64,000 bases of DNA, from positions 1 through 64,000 of the forward strand of contig CAYYYS010000011.1 in assembly GCA_964476155.1 (NCBI GenBank). Direction: 5' to 3'. Both the position numbers and the translations under genes were made by a program. Positions 1 to 7,821 of the stretch are shown here, piece after piece. How positions within the stretch are numbered: the first letter of the stretch is position 1; each line of letters starts with the position of its first letter. Origin of the DNA: JAHIYU01 sp964476155. GTDB lineage: Bacteria > Krumholzibacteriota > Krumholzibacteriia > LZORAL124-64-63. The notes under the pieces were generated by a model. It ran no database searches. It was not told the DNA's origin and saw only the letters and a list, made by a program, of their open reading frames with translations.

Positions 1-211
1 GAAGAAGCACCACAACCGGTAGTGGGTACTTGAGTGAAGGACATATCCCCTTGACCTCAACCTGACGAACCGCCCGGTGCGGACACGCATGCCGGTGGTG
101 TGGGAGGGGAAGCCGAACTACCGCTCGGCTCCCCTATCCCGATTGGGACAGGTCAATCCGGCATCTGCCGAACTATGTTTCGCGAAATATAACTGTAGTG
201 CAAGAATACCC

Positions 212-240
212 TTGATAAACAATATTCTTCGGGTTATTAT
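212..240 (+). promoter_or_regulatory. sigma-70-type promoter of the secreted protein gene
   Basis: TTGATA at 212-217 and TATTAT at 235-240 are separated by 17 bases, a near-consensus housekeeping promoter. It lies about 75 bases before the start codon at 314, with a strong AGGAGGT ribosome site between. The 1-211 stretch before it holds no gene I can support. Confidence 0.6.
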
Positions 241-313
241 CGGGGTAAGTTCGACATTGCCATACGGGTGATGATATCGCCCGCACTCGCACCCACACCC
301 CAGGAGGTACCCC

Positions 314-1018
314 ATGAAAACAGTTGTCACAGTCATGCTGCTGGTTGCCCTGTCCGCCGTCGCCGTGATGGCCCAGAGCATTCCTACGACCATCCTTGAA
401 TGCCGCACCGGCTTGGTTCCTGAGAACTCCCAGGTTGATTTGCTGGGTGGCACCATCGTTGTGACCGCTCTGCGTTACAACGGCTTTGCCTGCACTGAGA
501 TGGCTGCAGGTCCGTACACCGCCATCTGGGTCTACACGGGCAGCGCTCCCACGGTCGTCGAAGGCGACGTCATTGAGATCGTCAACGGTGAGTACATCGA
601 ATACTACGATCTCAGCGAGATCAAGATGAGCACTTATGGCGGTACCGTGAATATCCTAGGCACCGCTCCGATTCCGGAGCTGCCGATGTCCCTGGATGCC
701 GTCCAGCTGGATGATGAAGCATGGGAAAGCCATGTCCTGAATATCGTCGATAGCTTCACTGTCACGACCGCTCCGAGCGGCTACGGCGAGTGGGATGCTG
801 TTTCTTCAGAGAGTGGTGCCACTCTGGGCCACGACGATTACTTCTTTGATGAGAGCGCTCTGCTGGTTGGCGACTGCTATCTCGGTGTGACCGGTATGTA
901 CACGTACTCCTACGGTGCATACAAGATCAACCCGTTGGTTGACGGTCTGACCGTGGTCGACTGCACGATCGGCAACGAGACCATGACCTTCGGTGGCATG
1001 AAGGCGCTGTACCGGTAG
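314..1018 (+). CDS. secreted protein of unknown function with C-terminal W/F-G-x-x-K-x-x-Y-R tail
   Basis: The product is 234 residues. It opens with a classic Sec signal peptide (Lys at 2, hydrophobic core, cleavage likely after the VMAQ region near residue 20). The start is fixed by AGGAGGT seven bases upstream. The mature part is acidic and rich in beta-strand-forming residues, with two repeated-looking halves around VVEGDVIEIVNGEY and the later DSFTVTTAPSGYGEWD stretch; this resembles OB-fold-like beta proteins of surface enzymes, but I do not recognise a family. The last residues are TFGGMKALYR, which matches the end of the remnant near 38500 and may be a sorting tail. The gene stands alone between its own promoter and terminator. 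Function unknown. Confidence 0.8.
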   Translation: MKTVVTVMLLVALSAVAVMAQSIPTTILECRTGLVPENSQVDLLGGTIVVTALRYNGFACTEMAAGPYTAIWVYTGSAPTVVEGDVIEIVNGEYIEYYDLSEIKMSTYGGTVNILGTAPIPELPMSLDAVQLDDEAWESHVLNIVDSFTVTTAPSGYGEWDAVSSESGATLGHDDYFFDESALLVGDCYLGVTGMYTYSYGAYKINPLVDGLTVVDCTIGNETMTFGGMKALYR

Positions 1019-1050
1019 GTTAGCTTAGTTTTAAGAGTCAACGGTGAGAA

Positions 1051-1080
1051 GGGCCGCGCCTCAGGGCGCGGTCCTTTTTT
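1051..1080 (+). terminator. rho-independent terminator
   Basis: A 10-bp GC stem (1051-1060 with 1065-1074, one G-T pair) with a TCAG loop is followed by six T. It sits 33 bases after the stop codon of the secreted protein gene and just before the convergent DUF3228 gene. Confidence 0.85.
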
Positions 1081-1082
1081 AG

Positions 1083-1652
1083 CTAATCGGAGATTCTGAT
1101 CCGCGCCCGACCGCTCCAGTACCATACCGCCTCGGCGAACTGCGCGGCCGTGTAGTCGCAGGGGGTACCGCCCGGTTTGGCGAGCATGTTGCGGGCCATG
1201 GTCAGCGGGTCCATGGGTTCGTCGGGTGTTGGCGAGGCGATAATGCAGACGATCTCCCAGGCACAGTCGGTACTGCGAGCGCCGCCGTTTTCCAGCAGGG
1301 TGTCGGCGGCGTAGAGGGCAACCGCCGCGTGGCGGGCCGGCTCGCGCTCACCGGTGGCGAGGACTTCCAGGTAGCCGTCTTCATGGGGTTGGCGGCGGGT
1401 GAACGTTGCGCTCAGGGGCGTGTCCTCATCCACCCGGACCGTGGCGCAGACGAAGCGCTCGGCCGGCACCGGCACTACCACGACCTTGTCCAGGCCGTCG
1501 CGGCCGTCACCGGGCCGGCGCTCGACCCAGTGGGCGGCGACCAGGGCGATCAGCTCGTCTTCGCTGCCGTTAAAATGGCTGTGGGCGGCGCCGGGGACGT
1601 AGCGGTCCCGCGCGAAATCACTCCAGCCGAGGGTGGGGACATCGCCGCTCAC
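1083..1652 (-). CDS. DUF3228 family protein
   Basis: The product is 189 residues if it starts at GTG 1652. That GTG overlaps the hldD stop codon (GTGA), a common arrangement for translational coupling, and the next upstream in-frame sequence is only hldD read in another frame. The protein has the pattern of the DUF3228 family: a segment around GAAHSHFNGSEDEL near the start, a central beta-rich part with repeated Val/Arg, and a C-terminal segment around TMARNMLAKPGGT before a Trp/Tyr-rich end. The family is found mostly in gamma-proteobacteria and plants and has no assigned reaction. Co-translation with a sugar-nucleotide epimerase is seen here, but no role can be drawn from that alone. Confidence 0.7.
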   Translation of the reverse strand: MSGDVPTLGWSDFARDRYVPGAAHSHFNGSEDELIALVAAHWVERRPGDGRDGLDKVVVVPVPAERFVCATVRVDEDTPLSATFTRRQPHEDGYLEVLATGEREPARHAAVALYAADTLLENGGARSTDCAWEIVCIIASPTPDEPMDPLTMARNMLAKPGGTPCDYTAAQFAEAVWYWSGRARIRISD

Positions 1653-2620
1653 GTCCGGTCCGCCAACCAGGTGCGCACGTAGTCCGCGACGCCGTCCTCC
1701 AGACTGGTGAACGGCTTGTCGTAGCCGGCGGCGCGCAGCTTGGCCGTGTCGGCCTGGGTGTGGTACTGGTACTTGCCGCGCAGGTGGTCGGGCATCTCGA
1801 TGTAGTTGATGTGCGGGTCTCGGCCCATGGCCGCGAAGGTCGCGTTCGCGAGGTCGTTCCAGGTACGGGCCTCGCCGGTGCCGCAGTTTAAGAGTCCGCC
1901 GGCGTCTCGGTGCTCCAGAAAGTGCAGGGTGACGTCCACCGCATCTTTCACGTAGACGAAATCGCGCACCTGGCCGCCGTCGGGGTAGTCGTCGCGGTAG
2001 GATTTGAACAGGCCCACCTGGCCGGTTTCGCGGATCTGGCCGTGGGCCTTGTGGACCACCGAGCGCATGTCGTCCTTGTGGTCCTCGCGGGGGCCGTAGA
2101 CGTTGAAGTACTTGAGGCCGACGATCTGGTTGATGATCCCGTTGCGCAGCGCCCACAGGTCGAACATGTGCTTGCTGAAGCCGTACATGTTCAGCGGTTG
2201 GAGCAGGGGGGTGGCCGCGTCGTCGTCCAGGTAACCCAGGCCGCCGTCGCCGTAGGTGGCGGCGCTCGACGCATAGACGAAGCGCACGCCGTACTTCACG
2301 CACCACTCGCAGAGGTCGCGGGTGTAGCGGTAGTTGTTGTCGGCCAGATAGTCGGCGTCGGTTTCGGTCGTGGCGCTGCAGGCGCCCATGTGGATCACGG
2401 CGTCCAGTTGCCAGGGCATGTCGTCGACCAGGACCGCGTCGCGCAAATCGGTCTTGTCGACGTAGTCCTCGAAGCGCAGGCCGACCAGGTTGCGCCATTT
2501 TTCGGCGTCGCGCAACTGGTCGACGATGATCACGTCGTCATGGCCGCGCGCGTTAAGTTCCTGGACGATATTGGCGCCGATGAATCCCGCGCCGCCGGTG
2601 ACGATGATCGTGCCGCTCAT
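1649..2620 (-). CDS. hldD: ADP-L-glycero-D-manno-heptose 6-epimerase
   Basis: The enzyme epimerises ADP-D-glycero-beta-D-manno-heptose to the L form, the last step in making the heptose of LPS inner core, in the cytosol with NADP. It has 323 residues, slightly longer than the 310 of E. coli. Seen motifs of the extended SDR fold are the nucleotide-binding GGAGFIGANI near residue 10, the YASSAATYG segment near 117, the catalytic YGFSK (Tyr-x-x-x-Lys) near 147, and KYFNVYGPREDHK near 170. An AGGGAG ribosome site lies just upstream of ATG 2620. It is the only clear LPS gene in the window; the next gene on the same strand overlaps its stop codon. Confidence 0.93.
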   Translation of the reverse strand: MSGTIIVTGGAGFIGANIVQELNARGHDDVIIVDQLRDAEKWRNLVGLRFEDYVDKTDLRDAVLVDDMPWQLDAVIHMGACSATTETDADYLADNNYRYTRDLCEWCVKYGVRFVYASSAATYGDGGLGYLDDDAATPLLQPLNMYGFSKHMFDLWALRNGIINQIVGLKYFNVYGPREDHKDDMRSVVHKAHGQIRETGQVGLFKSYRDDYPDGGQVRDFVYVKDAVDVTLHFLEHRDAGGLLNCGTGEARTWNDLANATFAAMGRDPHINYIEMPDHLRGKYQYHTQADTAKLRAAGYDKPFTSLEDGVADYVRTWLADRT

Positions 2621-2739
2621 GGCCGCTCCCTGACTTGTGTCACATTTCTCGAGAACAGGAAGAATCTACAAGCTGACGCGACGGCTGTCATGAGCTAGAT
2701 TCCGTGGGTCCGAAAACACCCCCCACCCCAGGAGACGAG

Positions 2740-3207
2740 ATGGACTACCCGGTCAACGACAAGCAGGTGATCCGCGATTGCAGGATCGGCGAGGGCACCA
2801 AGATCTGGAACTTCGTCAACATGTACGAATGCGAAGTGGGCCGCGACTGCATGATCGGCACCTTCGTGGAGATCCAGGCCGGCGTGAAGATCGGCGACCG
2901 GACCAGCGTCCAGAGTCACACCTTCATCTGCGAGATGGTTGCCGTCGGCAGCGATGTCTTCGTGGGCCACGGCGTCATGTTCATCAACGACACCATGCCG
3001 CCCCAGGTGGATCGCGACCAGTGGCTCAGCACGACCATCGAGAACGGGGCGTCCATCGGATCGAACGTCACCCTGTTGCCGGTGACCATCGGCAAGGACG
3101 CCGTGGTGGGCGCCGGTGCGGTGGTTACCAGGGATGTGCCGCCGGGGGCGATCGTGGCGGGGAATCCGGCGCGGATCATGCGATACCGGGACGGGTATGG
3201 CGAGTAA
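2740..3207 (+). CDS. left-handed beta-helix acetyltransferase (WbpD/WlbB-like)
   Basis: A 155-residue hexapeptide-repeat protein. I chose ATG 2740 because CAGGAGACGAG lies directly before it; a longer reading from 2704 has a proline-rich start and no ribosome site. Hexapeptide turns run from IGEGTKIWNF through VGRDCMIGTFVEIQAGVKIG to IGSNVTLLPVTIG and VGAGAVVTRDVPPG, ending with the usual AGNPARIMR. The HTFICEMVAVGSDVFVGHGV region resembles N-acetyltransferases that act on UDP-3-amino-glucuronate-type sugars in O-antigen synthesis. The exact substrate is not visible. It faces away from hldD and stands alone. Confidence 0.8.
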   Translation: MDYPVNDKQVIRDCRIGEGTKIWNFVNMYECEVGRDCMIGTFVEIQAGVKIGDRTSVQSHTFICEMVAVGSDVFVGHGVMFINDTMPPQVDRDQWLSTTIENGASIGSNVTLLPVTIGKDAVVGAGAVVTRDVPPGAIVAGNPARIMRYRDGYGE

Positions 3208-3417
3208 GCCGGGTCGGTGACGGACCCGTGGCGAGACCGGGATCAGAGACGCGTTTTACACTTGTAAAATTCACATGAGGTCCCGTGCAGTACGATGGAT
3301 CTGCCGGTTGCAACGCATTGCGAATGCTCAAAAGTCTACACGTCTACACTATGATAATCGCGTATCATCACGGGAGGGGGGGGGAGCATGCGTCGAGACT
3401 CGCAATAACCGGCTGTT
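3208..3417. other. intergenic region with one inverted repeat
   Basis: No gene is supported here. TTTTACA at 3254-3260 and TGTAAAA at 3263-3269 form a perfect 7-bp inverted repeat with a 2-base gap, operator-like but with no obvious target. A run of nine or more G lies near 3376. Confidence 0.3.
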
Positions 3418-4140
3418 TCAAGCTAGTGGATGCAAAGCCTCCGGCACATCTGAAATAATCGCATCCACTCCCAGCGCCGCCAACTCCCGCGCCCGCTCGG
3501 CATCGTTCACTGTCCATGCATACAACCGGCGCTCGGCCGCGTGCAACGTCTCGACCAACTCCGCCGTGATCTGGTTTTCCCTCACCGACAGCCCCACCGC
3601 CCCCAACTCGTCCAGCAGCGAAACCGTTACCGTTGCCGGTGCCTGCGTGATCACGCCCAACCGATGGCCGTCGGCGTCGGCGTCGATCTCGCGCAGCAGG
3701 TCCAACTCGAAGGACTGGATCTCCAGGTGCAGGGCGTCCCGCCAGGGCGCCAGCTCACGCCGCAGCTTTTGCCAGGACCGCATCCCCTTGACCTCCACGC
3801 ACACGACGTAGCCCGGGCGACGCTCCGCCAGCATGGCCAGGACATCCATCAGGGCGGGGACATCGCCCCCGTGCTTGGCGGGGAGGCCGCGAATCCGGTC
3901 GAAGGGCAGGTTGGCGATCAGACCGCGGGGCAGATCGGGATCGTGGTGAACGACGAAATGGCCGTCGCGCGATTCGTGCACGTCCAGCTCGACGCCGTCG
4001 GCGCCCAGGTCCACGGCCAGGTGAAAGGCTTCGAGCGTGTTTTCGGGGGCGCGCGACGTGGCGCCGCGGTGGGCAATAACCAGCGACCGCTGCGTCAGAC
4101 CTTGCGGGTCTTGAAAACGATTTCTCTCAGTACTTGCCAT
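3418..4140 (-). CDS. glycerophosphodiester phosphodiesterase
   Basis: The enzyme hydrolyses glycerophosphodiesters to glycerol-3-phosphate and an alcohol. It has 240 residues, normal for the cytosolic (UgpQ-like) type, and no signal peptide. GDPD signatures are visible: IAHRGATSRAPENTLEAF near the N-terminus (catalytic His and metal Glu), GADGVELDVHESRDG, then VVHHDPDL with the second catalytic His. The C-terminal WTVNDAERARELAALGVD segment is also typical. The gene overlaps the end of the HPP gene by 46 bases, so the two are probably translated from one mRNA with the HDOD genes upstream. Confidence 0.9.
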   Translation of the reverse strand: MASTERNRFQDPQGLTQRSLVIAHRGATSRAPENTLEAFHLAVDLGADGVELDVHESRDGHFVVHHDPDLPRGLIANLPFDRIRGLPAKHGGDVPALMDVLAMLAERRPGYVVCVEVKGMRSWQKLRRELAPWRDALHLEIQSFELDLLREIDADADGHRLGVITQAPATVTVSLLDELGAVGLSVRENQITAELVETLHAAERRLYAWTVNDAERARELAALGVDAIISDVPEALHPLA

Positions 4141-4811
4141 CGGTCCTCGGGATCGGTGCTCACTCCGGCCAACTCACCATAGCAGCGTAAGGATTTTTCG
4201 TCAGCCCGCCAAAGTGGATACGGGAGACCGGCCAGGGCCCGCACCATGATCATGGCCTGCACCGCGAGCAGGATGGCGGCCAATATCAGGCCCAGGGCCT
4301 GCAGGGGATTGAGAAAGTCCATGGCCACAATGGTCGCGGTGGCGGCCGCGGGCGGATGGTGGCAGCGAATCATGACCATCATGGCCGTGATCAGACCCAT
4401 GGCGACGATGATGGTCGCCACACGCATGGCGCCCACGGACGTCGGCTCGAGCAAGGCGGCCCCGGGCCACAACCAGGCCGCGCCCCGCAGGACGAGCAGG
4501 CCGATGACCACGGCAAGGCTGTGACTCATGATCAGATTGCGCGGACTGCCGGTCGGGGCCAGGGGCGTCGTGAACAGGATAAAGGCCGAAGCCGCGAGCG
4601 GCGGAAAGAGCAGCGGCATGCGGAGCCAGATCGATGTCACCGCTATGATGCCCAGCGCCACCGCGCCGCAGGTCATGGCGTAGATCAGGATCAAGGGCTT
4701 GGGGTCGTCCGCTTGGCGCAGCGCCGTTCGCAGCTGGAAATTCAAAACCCCTCTGACCAACCGGTAAAGGGGGTTGCTCAGGGGATTCTTATGAACCTCG
4801 TTTACACGCAT
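4095..4811 (-). CDS. HPP family integral membrane protein
   Basis: 238 residues with about five hydrophobic segments between residues 40 and 195. The family signature is seen as MIRCHHPPAAATA (near residue 147) and FPPLAASAFILF with TTPLAPTGSPRN (near 70-92). HPP proteins from plants and cyanobacteria have been linked to nitrite transport, but most bacterial members have no tested role. The start at 4811 overlaps the upstream HDOD stop by ten bases. The hydrophilic C-terminal 40 residues are cytoplasmic by prediction. Confidence 0.85.
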   Translation of the reverse strand: MRVNEVHKNPLSNPLYRLVRGVLNFQLRTALRQADDPKPLILIYAMTCGAVALGIIAVTSIWLRMPLLFPPLAASAFILFTTPLAPTGSPRNLIMSHSLAVVIGLLVLRGAAWLWPGAALLEPTSVGAMRVATIIVAMGLITAMMVMIRCHHPPAAATATIVAMDFLNPLQALGLILAAILLAVQAMIMVRALAGLPYPLWRADEKSLRCYGELAGVSTDPEDRWQVLREIVFKTRKV

Positions 4812-5761
4812 AGCTCCATTCCCTGCTTCTTGATGGCCTGGGCGAGTTTGTCCATGGTCTTGTCGGCGTGGTTGCTGGTCAGGTTGAACTGGGCGTATAT
4901 GGCCTCGTAACTCGACTTTGTCTCGTCATAGATGGCGGGCCAATCGTCCCGGGGCAGACCGAGGTCGTGGACGGCTTTCTCGATCAGGACACCACATTTC
5001 CGGGCGTTGTTGGACAGACTGCTGGGCAGCAGGGAGGCAACAGAGAGACAACCGGCCACGGAATCGTCCATGCCGAAATCGCGGATCTCGTCCGGGCTCA
5101 AGGTGTGAGCGCCCGTCAGGCAGACCAGTTTCTCGGGAAAGTCCCACTTCTGCAGGATCCAGGCGCTGGCCTGGGCGTGATCCCAGCTGTACGAGTCGCG
5201 CTCGAGCTGGGCCAGACACTGCTCGCTGCCGCGCCAGTCCGCGAGGATGGGTTCGTAGTATTTTCGCCAGGTCGTCAACAGGACGGGAATCGCCACGTCG
5301 GAGACCAGCATGGCGGTGAAGGCTTCTTCTTCCTCGCCCGGACGGACACGCTTGGCGATGGCGCGGACCAGCAACGAGCGGAGCAGGGTGTCGGTCCAGT
5401 AGGCCTCGTGGTCGAAGAGTTCGCTCTCGGGTTTGGGCAGGGCCTCAAGCATGGAATAGGAGAGGATCACCGAGCGGATACGGTCGAAGCCCATAAGCGT
5501 GATGGCGTGACGGATGCCGGTGACCTGGGCGCGCAAGGCGAACAGGGACGAGTTGACGGTACTCAACACCTTGACGCTGAACTCGGGCTCGGCCGCGATG
5601 ATGTTCTCCAGGACGGCGACATTCGGCTCGTCCTTGTTCACCTCTTCCACAACCCGTGAGACCGCCTGGGGCAGTGCGGGGAGCCTGGCGTCCTTGAACA
5701 TCTTGCCGAAATCGCCGCTGGCGATGGCCGCGTGCATTTTGATGGTGTTGATCAAGCCCAT
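4802..5761 (-). CDS. HDOD domain protein
   Basis: 319 residues. HDOD domains are HD-related helical modules found in signalling proteins and usually lacking phosphodiesterase residues. Visible HDOD features are LPALPQAVSRVVEEVN (residue 28 on), the PEFSVKVLSTVNSSLFALR stretch, TGIRHAITLMGFDRIRSVILSY and the EEEAFTAMLVSD segment. No receiver or output domain is fused. It is paralogous to the next gene upstream (5799-6734): PGEEEEAFTAM is shared exactly. It probably forms a signalling or regulatory pair with it; partner and signal are unknown. Confidence 0.88.
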   Translation of the reverse strand: MGLINTIKMHAAIASGDFGKMFKDARLPALPQAVSRVVEEVNKDEPNVAVLENIIAAEPEFSVKVLSTVNSSLFALRAQVTGIRHAITLMGFDRIRSVILSYSMLEALPKPESELFDHEAYWTDTLLRSLLVRAIAKRVRPGEEEEAFTAMLVSDVAIPVLLTTWRKYYEPILADWRGSEQCLAQLERDSYSWDHAQASAWILQKWDFPEKLVCLTGAHTLSPDEIRDFGMDDSVAGCLSVASLLPSSLSNNARKCGVLIEKAVHDLGLPRDDWPAIYDETKSSYEAIYAQFNLTSNHADKTMDKLAQAIKKQGMELCV

Positions 5762-5798
5762 GATATGACGACCGTTCCTTCCTGTTCCGATGTCGGAG

Positions 5799-6734
5799 TC
5801 ACCGTCCGGCCATATCCTCCATGACGCCGAGGACTCCGGAGGACAGCTGACCGCTGAGATCGAATTCCTTACAGACGGCGTGGAAGCTGTTGCTAACTTC
5901 GGCGACGATGTCCGGCCAATCGGAGCGCTCGATGGACAGTTCCCGGCAGGTGACCTTCATCATGTTGCGGGTGCGTTCACGGCATGGCTTCAACGAACTG
6001 GGCATCAGTGAGGCGCACATGACGGGCAGGGCGATCGTGTCGCCCTGTCCGCTCTCTCGCAGTTGTTCCATGCTGAGGTTGTGGGACGCGGCTGCCGCCA
6101 CCAGCTTGTCGGGGAACCCCCACTTGCGCAGAATCCAGGCACTGGCCAGTGAATGGTCCCAGCCCACGATTTCGCGTTCGAGATGGGCCAGTTCCATGAC
6201 TTCGCCCTGCCATCGCGAGAATACCGGTATGTACTTGTCACGCCAGACCGTCAGCAGGATCGGGATCGATATGTCGGCCAGCATCATGGCCGTGAAGGCT
6301 TCTTCCTCTTCACCGGGAATCACGCGCTGGGTGATCGACCGTGCGATCATCGACCGTAACAGCGTGTCGGTCCAGAAGGCCTCATGCTTGAAGATCTTGG
6401 ATTCGGGTTCGTTGACCGCGTCGAGCATGGCGTAGGAGAGAGCAATCGACCGGATACGGTTCAGCCCCAGCATGGCGACGGCGTGACGAATGGTCGTCAC
6501 CTTGGTCCGCAGGGCGAATTGTGACGAGTTGACGGTTCGCAGGACCTTGGCGCTGATCTGCGGTTCGGACGAGATGATCGTCTCGAGTTTGGCGATCTCC
6601 GGTTCCTGGCGATTGATCTCGGCGAGCAGACGCGCAATGGCGGCAGGCAGAATCGGTATCTTGATGTACCGGAACTGCTCGGCGAAAGCCTGTCGCGCAG
6701 ACTCGTATTCTTCAATTATGATGTTGTTGCTCAT
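5799..6734 (-). CDS. HDOD domain protein
   Basis: 311 residues and the first gene of a minus-strand run of four (HDOD, HDOD, HPP, GDPD). It aligns along its whole length with the downstream paralogue: IPILPAAIARLLAEIN, PQISAKVLRTVNSSQFALR, IRHAVAMLGLNRIRSIALSY and PGEEEEAFTAMMLADISIP. The 37-base gap to the next gene fits an operon. Tandem duplication followed by divergence is the simplest origin. Output is unknown. Confidence 0.88.
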   Translation of the reverse strand: MSNNIIIEEYESARQAFAEQFRYIKIPILPAAIARLLAEINRQEPEIAKLETIISSEPQISAKVLRTVNSSQFALRTKVTTIRHAVAMLGLNRIRSIALSYAMLDAVNEPESKIFKHEAFWTDTLLRSMIARSITQRVIPGEEEEAFTAMMLADISIPILLTVWRDKYIPVFSRWQGEVMELAHLEREIVGWDHSLASAWILRKWGFPDKLVAAAASHNLSMEQLRESGQGDTIALPVMCASLMPSSLKPCRERTRNMMKVTCRELSIERSDWPDIVAEVSNSFHAVCKEFDLSGQLSSGVLGVMEDMAGR

Positions 6735-6838
6735 TGTTGCAAACTGCTGGGGGTTTGAGTTCTTCCTCGGCTGTAACTTACCATCGGCAACAGGAGTTAT
6801 GGGTTTAGGGATTTGATGGGAATATAGGTGAATTGCAT

Positions 6839-6866
6839 AAAAAAAAGGCGGCCGCTACGGCCGCCC
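6839..6866 (-). terminator. rho-independent terminator after ptb
   Basis: On the minus strand an 8-bp perfect stem (GGCGGCCG with CGGCCGCC, 6847-6854 and 6858-6865) with a 3-base loop is followed by eight T (A run at 6839-6846). It ends the ptb/buk-like transcript. Confidence 0.9.
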
Positions 6867-6900
6867 TTGAATTGAGCCAACGGGTTGTATTAGAGCCAGT

Positions 6901-7821
6901 TCAACGCCCAGCCAAACGGCAACCGAAGGCGATCGACAGGAACTTCGATTCCTCGCTGTCGGCGCGGGACGTCAGCACGCACGGGGCCGTCGTGCCGACG
7001 ACCGCGGCGGCGAGACGGCCGTTCGCGAGCAGGGTACTCGATTTGTAGAAGATGTTGCCGCTCTCGATGTTGGGGAAGATCAGGATGTCGGCCGCGCCAC
7101 CCACCGGCGTGTCGAGTCCCTTGATGGCGCAGGCTTCCGGCGAGATGGCCACGTCCAGGGCGAGCGGGCCGTGCACGATGGCGTCGGGGAAGTCCTCGAC
7201 CGCATCGACGGTGATCTCGGCGGCCTCGCCGGTGGCGGGCATCTTGAGGCTGACTTTCTCGCTGGCGGCGAGCAGGGCCGCGCGCGGCCTGGTGATGCCG
7301 AAGCTGTGGGCGGCGTCCACGCAGTAGCGCAGGATCTTCTTCTTGGTCGGCTTGTCGGGCAGCGGGATGATGGCTACGTCGCTCACGAAGAGCAGCTTCC
7401 CGTGGCGCTTCACGATCGCCGGCAGTTCCACGACCGTGATGTGGGTCAGGACGGCGCCCTTGGGCAGCAGCCCGGCCTTCTTGTCGAGGATCAGGCGCAT
7501 GTAGTCGCCGGTGCCGATCAGACCCTTCATGAGCACGTCGGCGCGGCCCTCGCGCACCAGGTCGCGGGCGATCTCGCCGGCGGCGTAGACGTCGGTCTCG
7601 TCGATCACCGTGAAGGCGTCTCGGTCCAGGCCGAGTTCCGCGCAGAGGGTGTCGATACGCGCGCCGTCGCCCACGAGGGTTACCGCGGCGATCTTCTCGG
7701 CGACGGCCCGCGCGGCGGCCTGGATGGTGTTGGGGTCGTGTCCCGCGGCCACGGCGACGCGACGATTGGGCGCGTCGCGCAGGGCGGTGACCAGCGCGTC
7801 GAGTGATCTGATGGTGGTCAT
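6901..7821 (-). CDS. ptb: phosphate acyl(butyryl)transferase
   Basis: The enzyme exchanges CoA and phosphate on a short acyl group (butyryl-CoA plus Pi to butyryl phosphate). It has 306 residues, the size of Ptb, starting at ATG 7821; that codon overlaps the stop of the fusion gene upstream (TGATG), so the two are translationally coupled. PTA/PTB-family features are VAVAAGHDPNTIQAAARA near the start, ADVLMKGLIGTGDYMRLIL, VSDVAIIPLPD, and the C-terminal ADILIFPNIESGNIFYK with the usual GTTAPCVLTSRAD end. Substrate preference (butyryl, isobutyryl, acetyl) cannot be read from sequence; pairing with a butyrate-kinase-type domain and IcmF elsewhere in the window points to C4 acids. Confidence 0.88.
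   Translation of the reverse strand: MTTIRSLDALVTALRDAPNRRVAVAAGHDPNTIQAAARAVAEKIAAVTLVGDGARIDTLCAELGLDRDAFTVIDETDVYAAGEIARDLVREGRADVLMKGLIGTGDYMRLILDKKAGLLPKGAVLTHITVVELPAIVKRHGKLLFVSDVAIIPLPDKPTKKKILRYCVDAAHSFGITRPRAALLAASEKVSLKMPATGEAAEITVDAVEDFPDAIVHGPLALDVAISPEACAIKGLDTPVGGAADILIFPNIESGNIFYKSSTLLANGRLAAAVVGTTAPCVLTSRADSEESKFLSIAFGCRLAGR

Noticed and set aside
1653..2498. Long open frame on the minus strand continuing the DUF3228 frame upstream through hldD
   Set aside because: It is Arg/Pro-rich shadow of hldD in another frame; only the part from GTG 1652 has family character.
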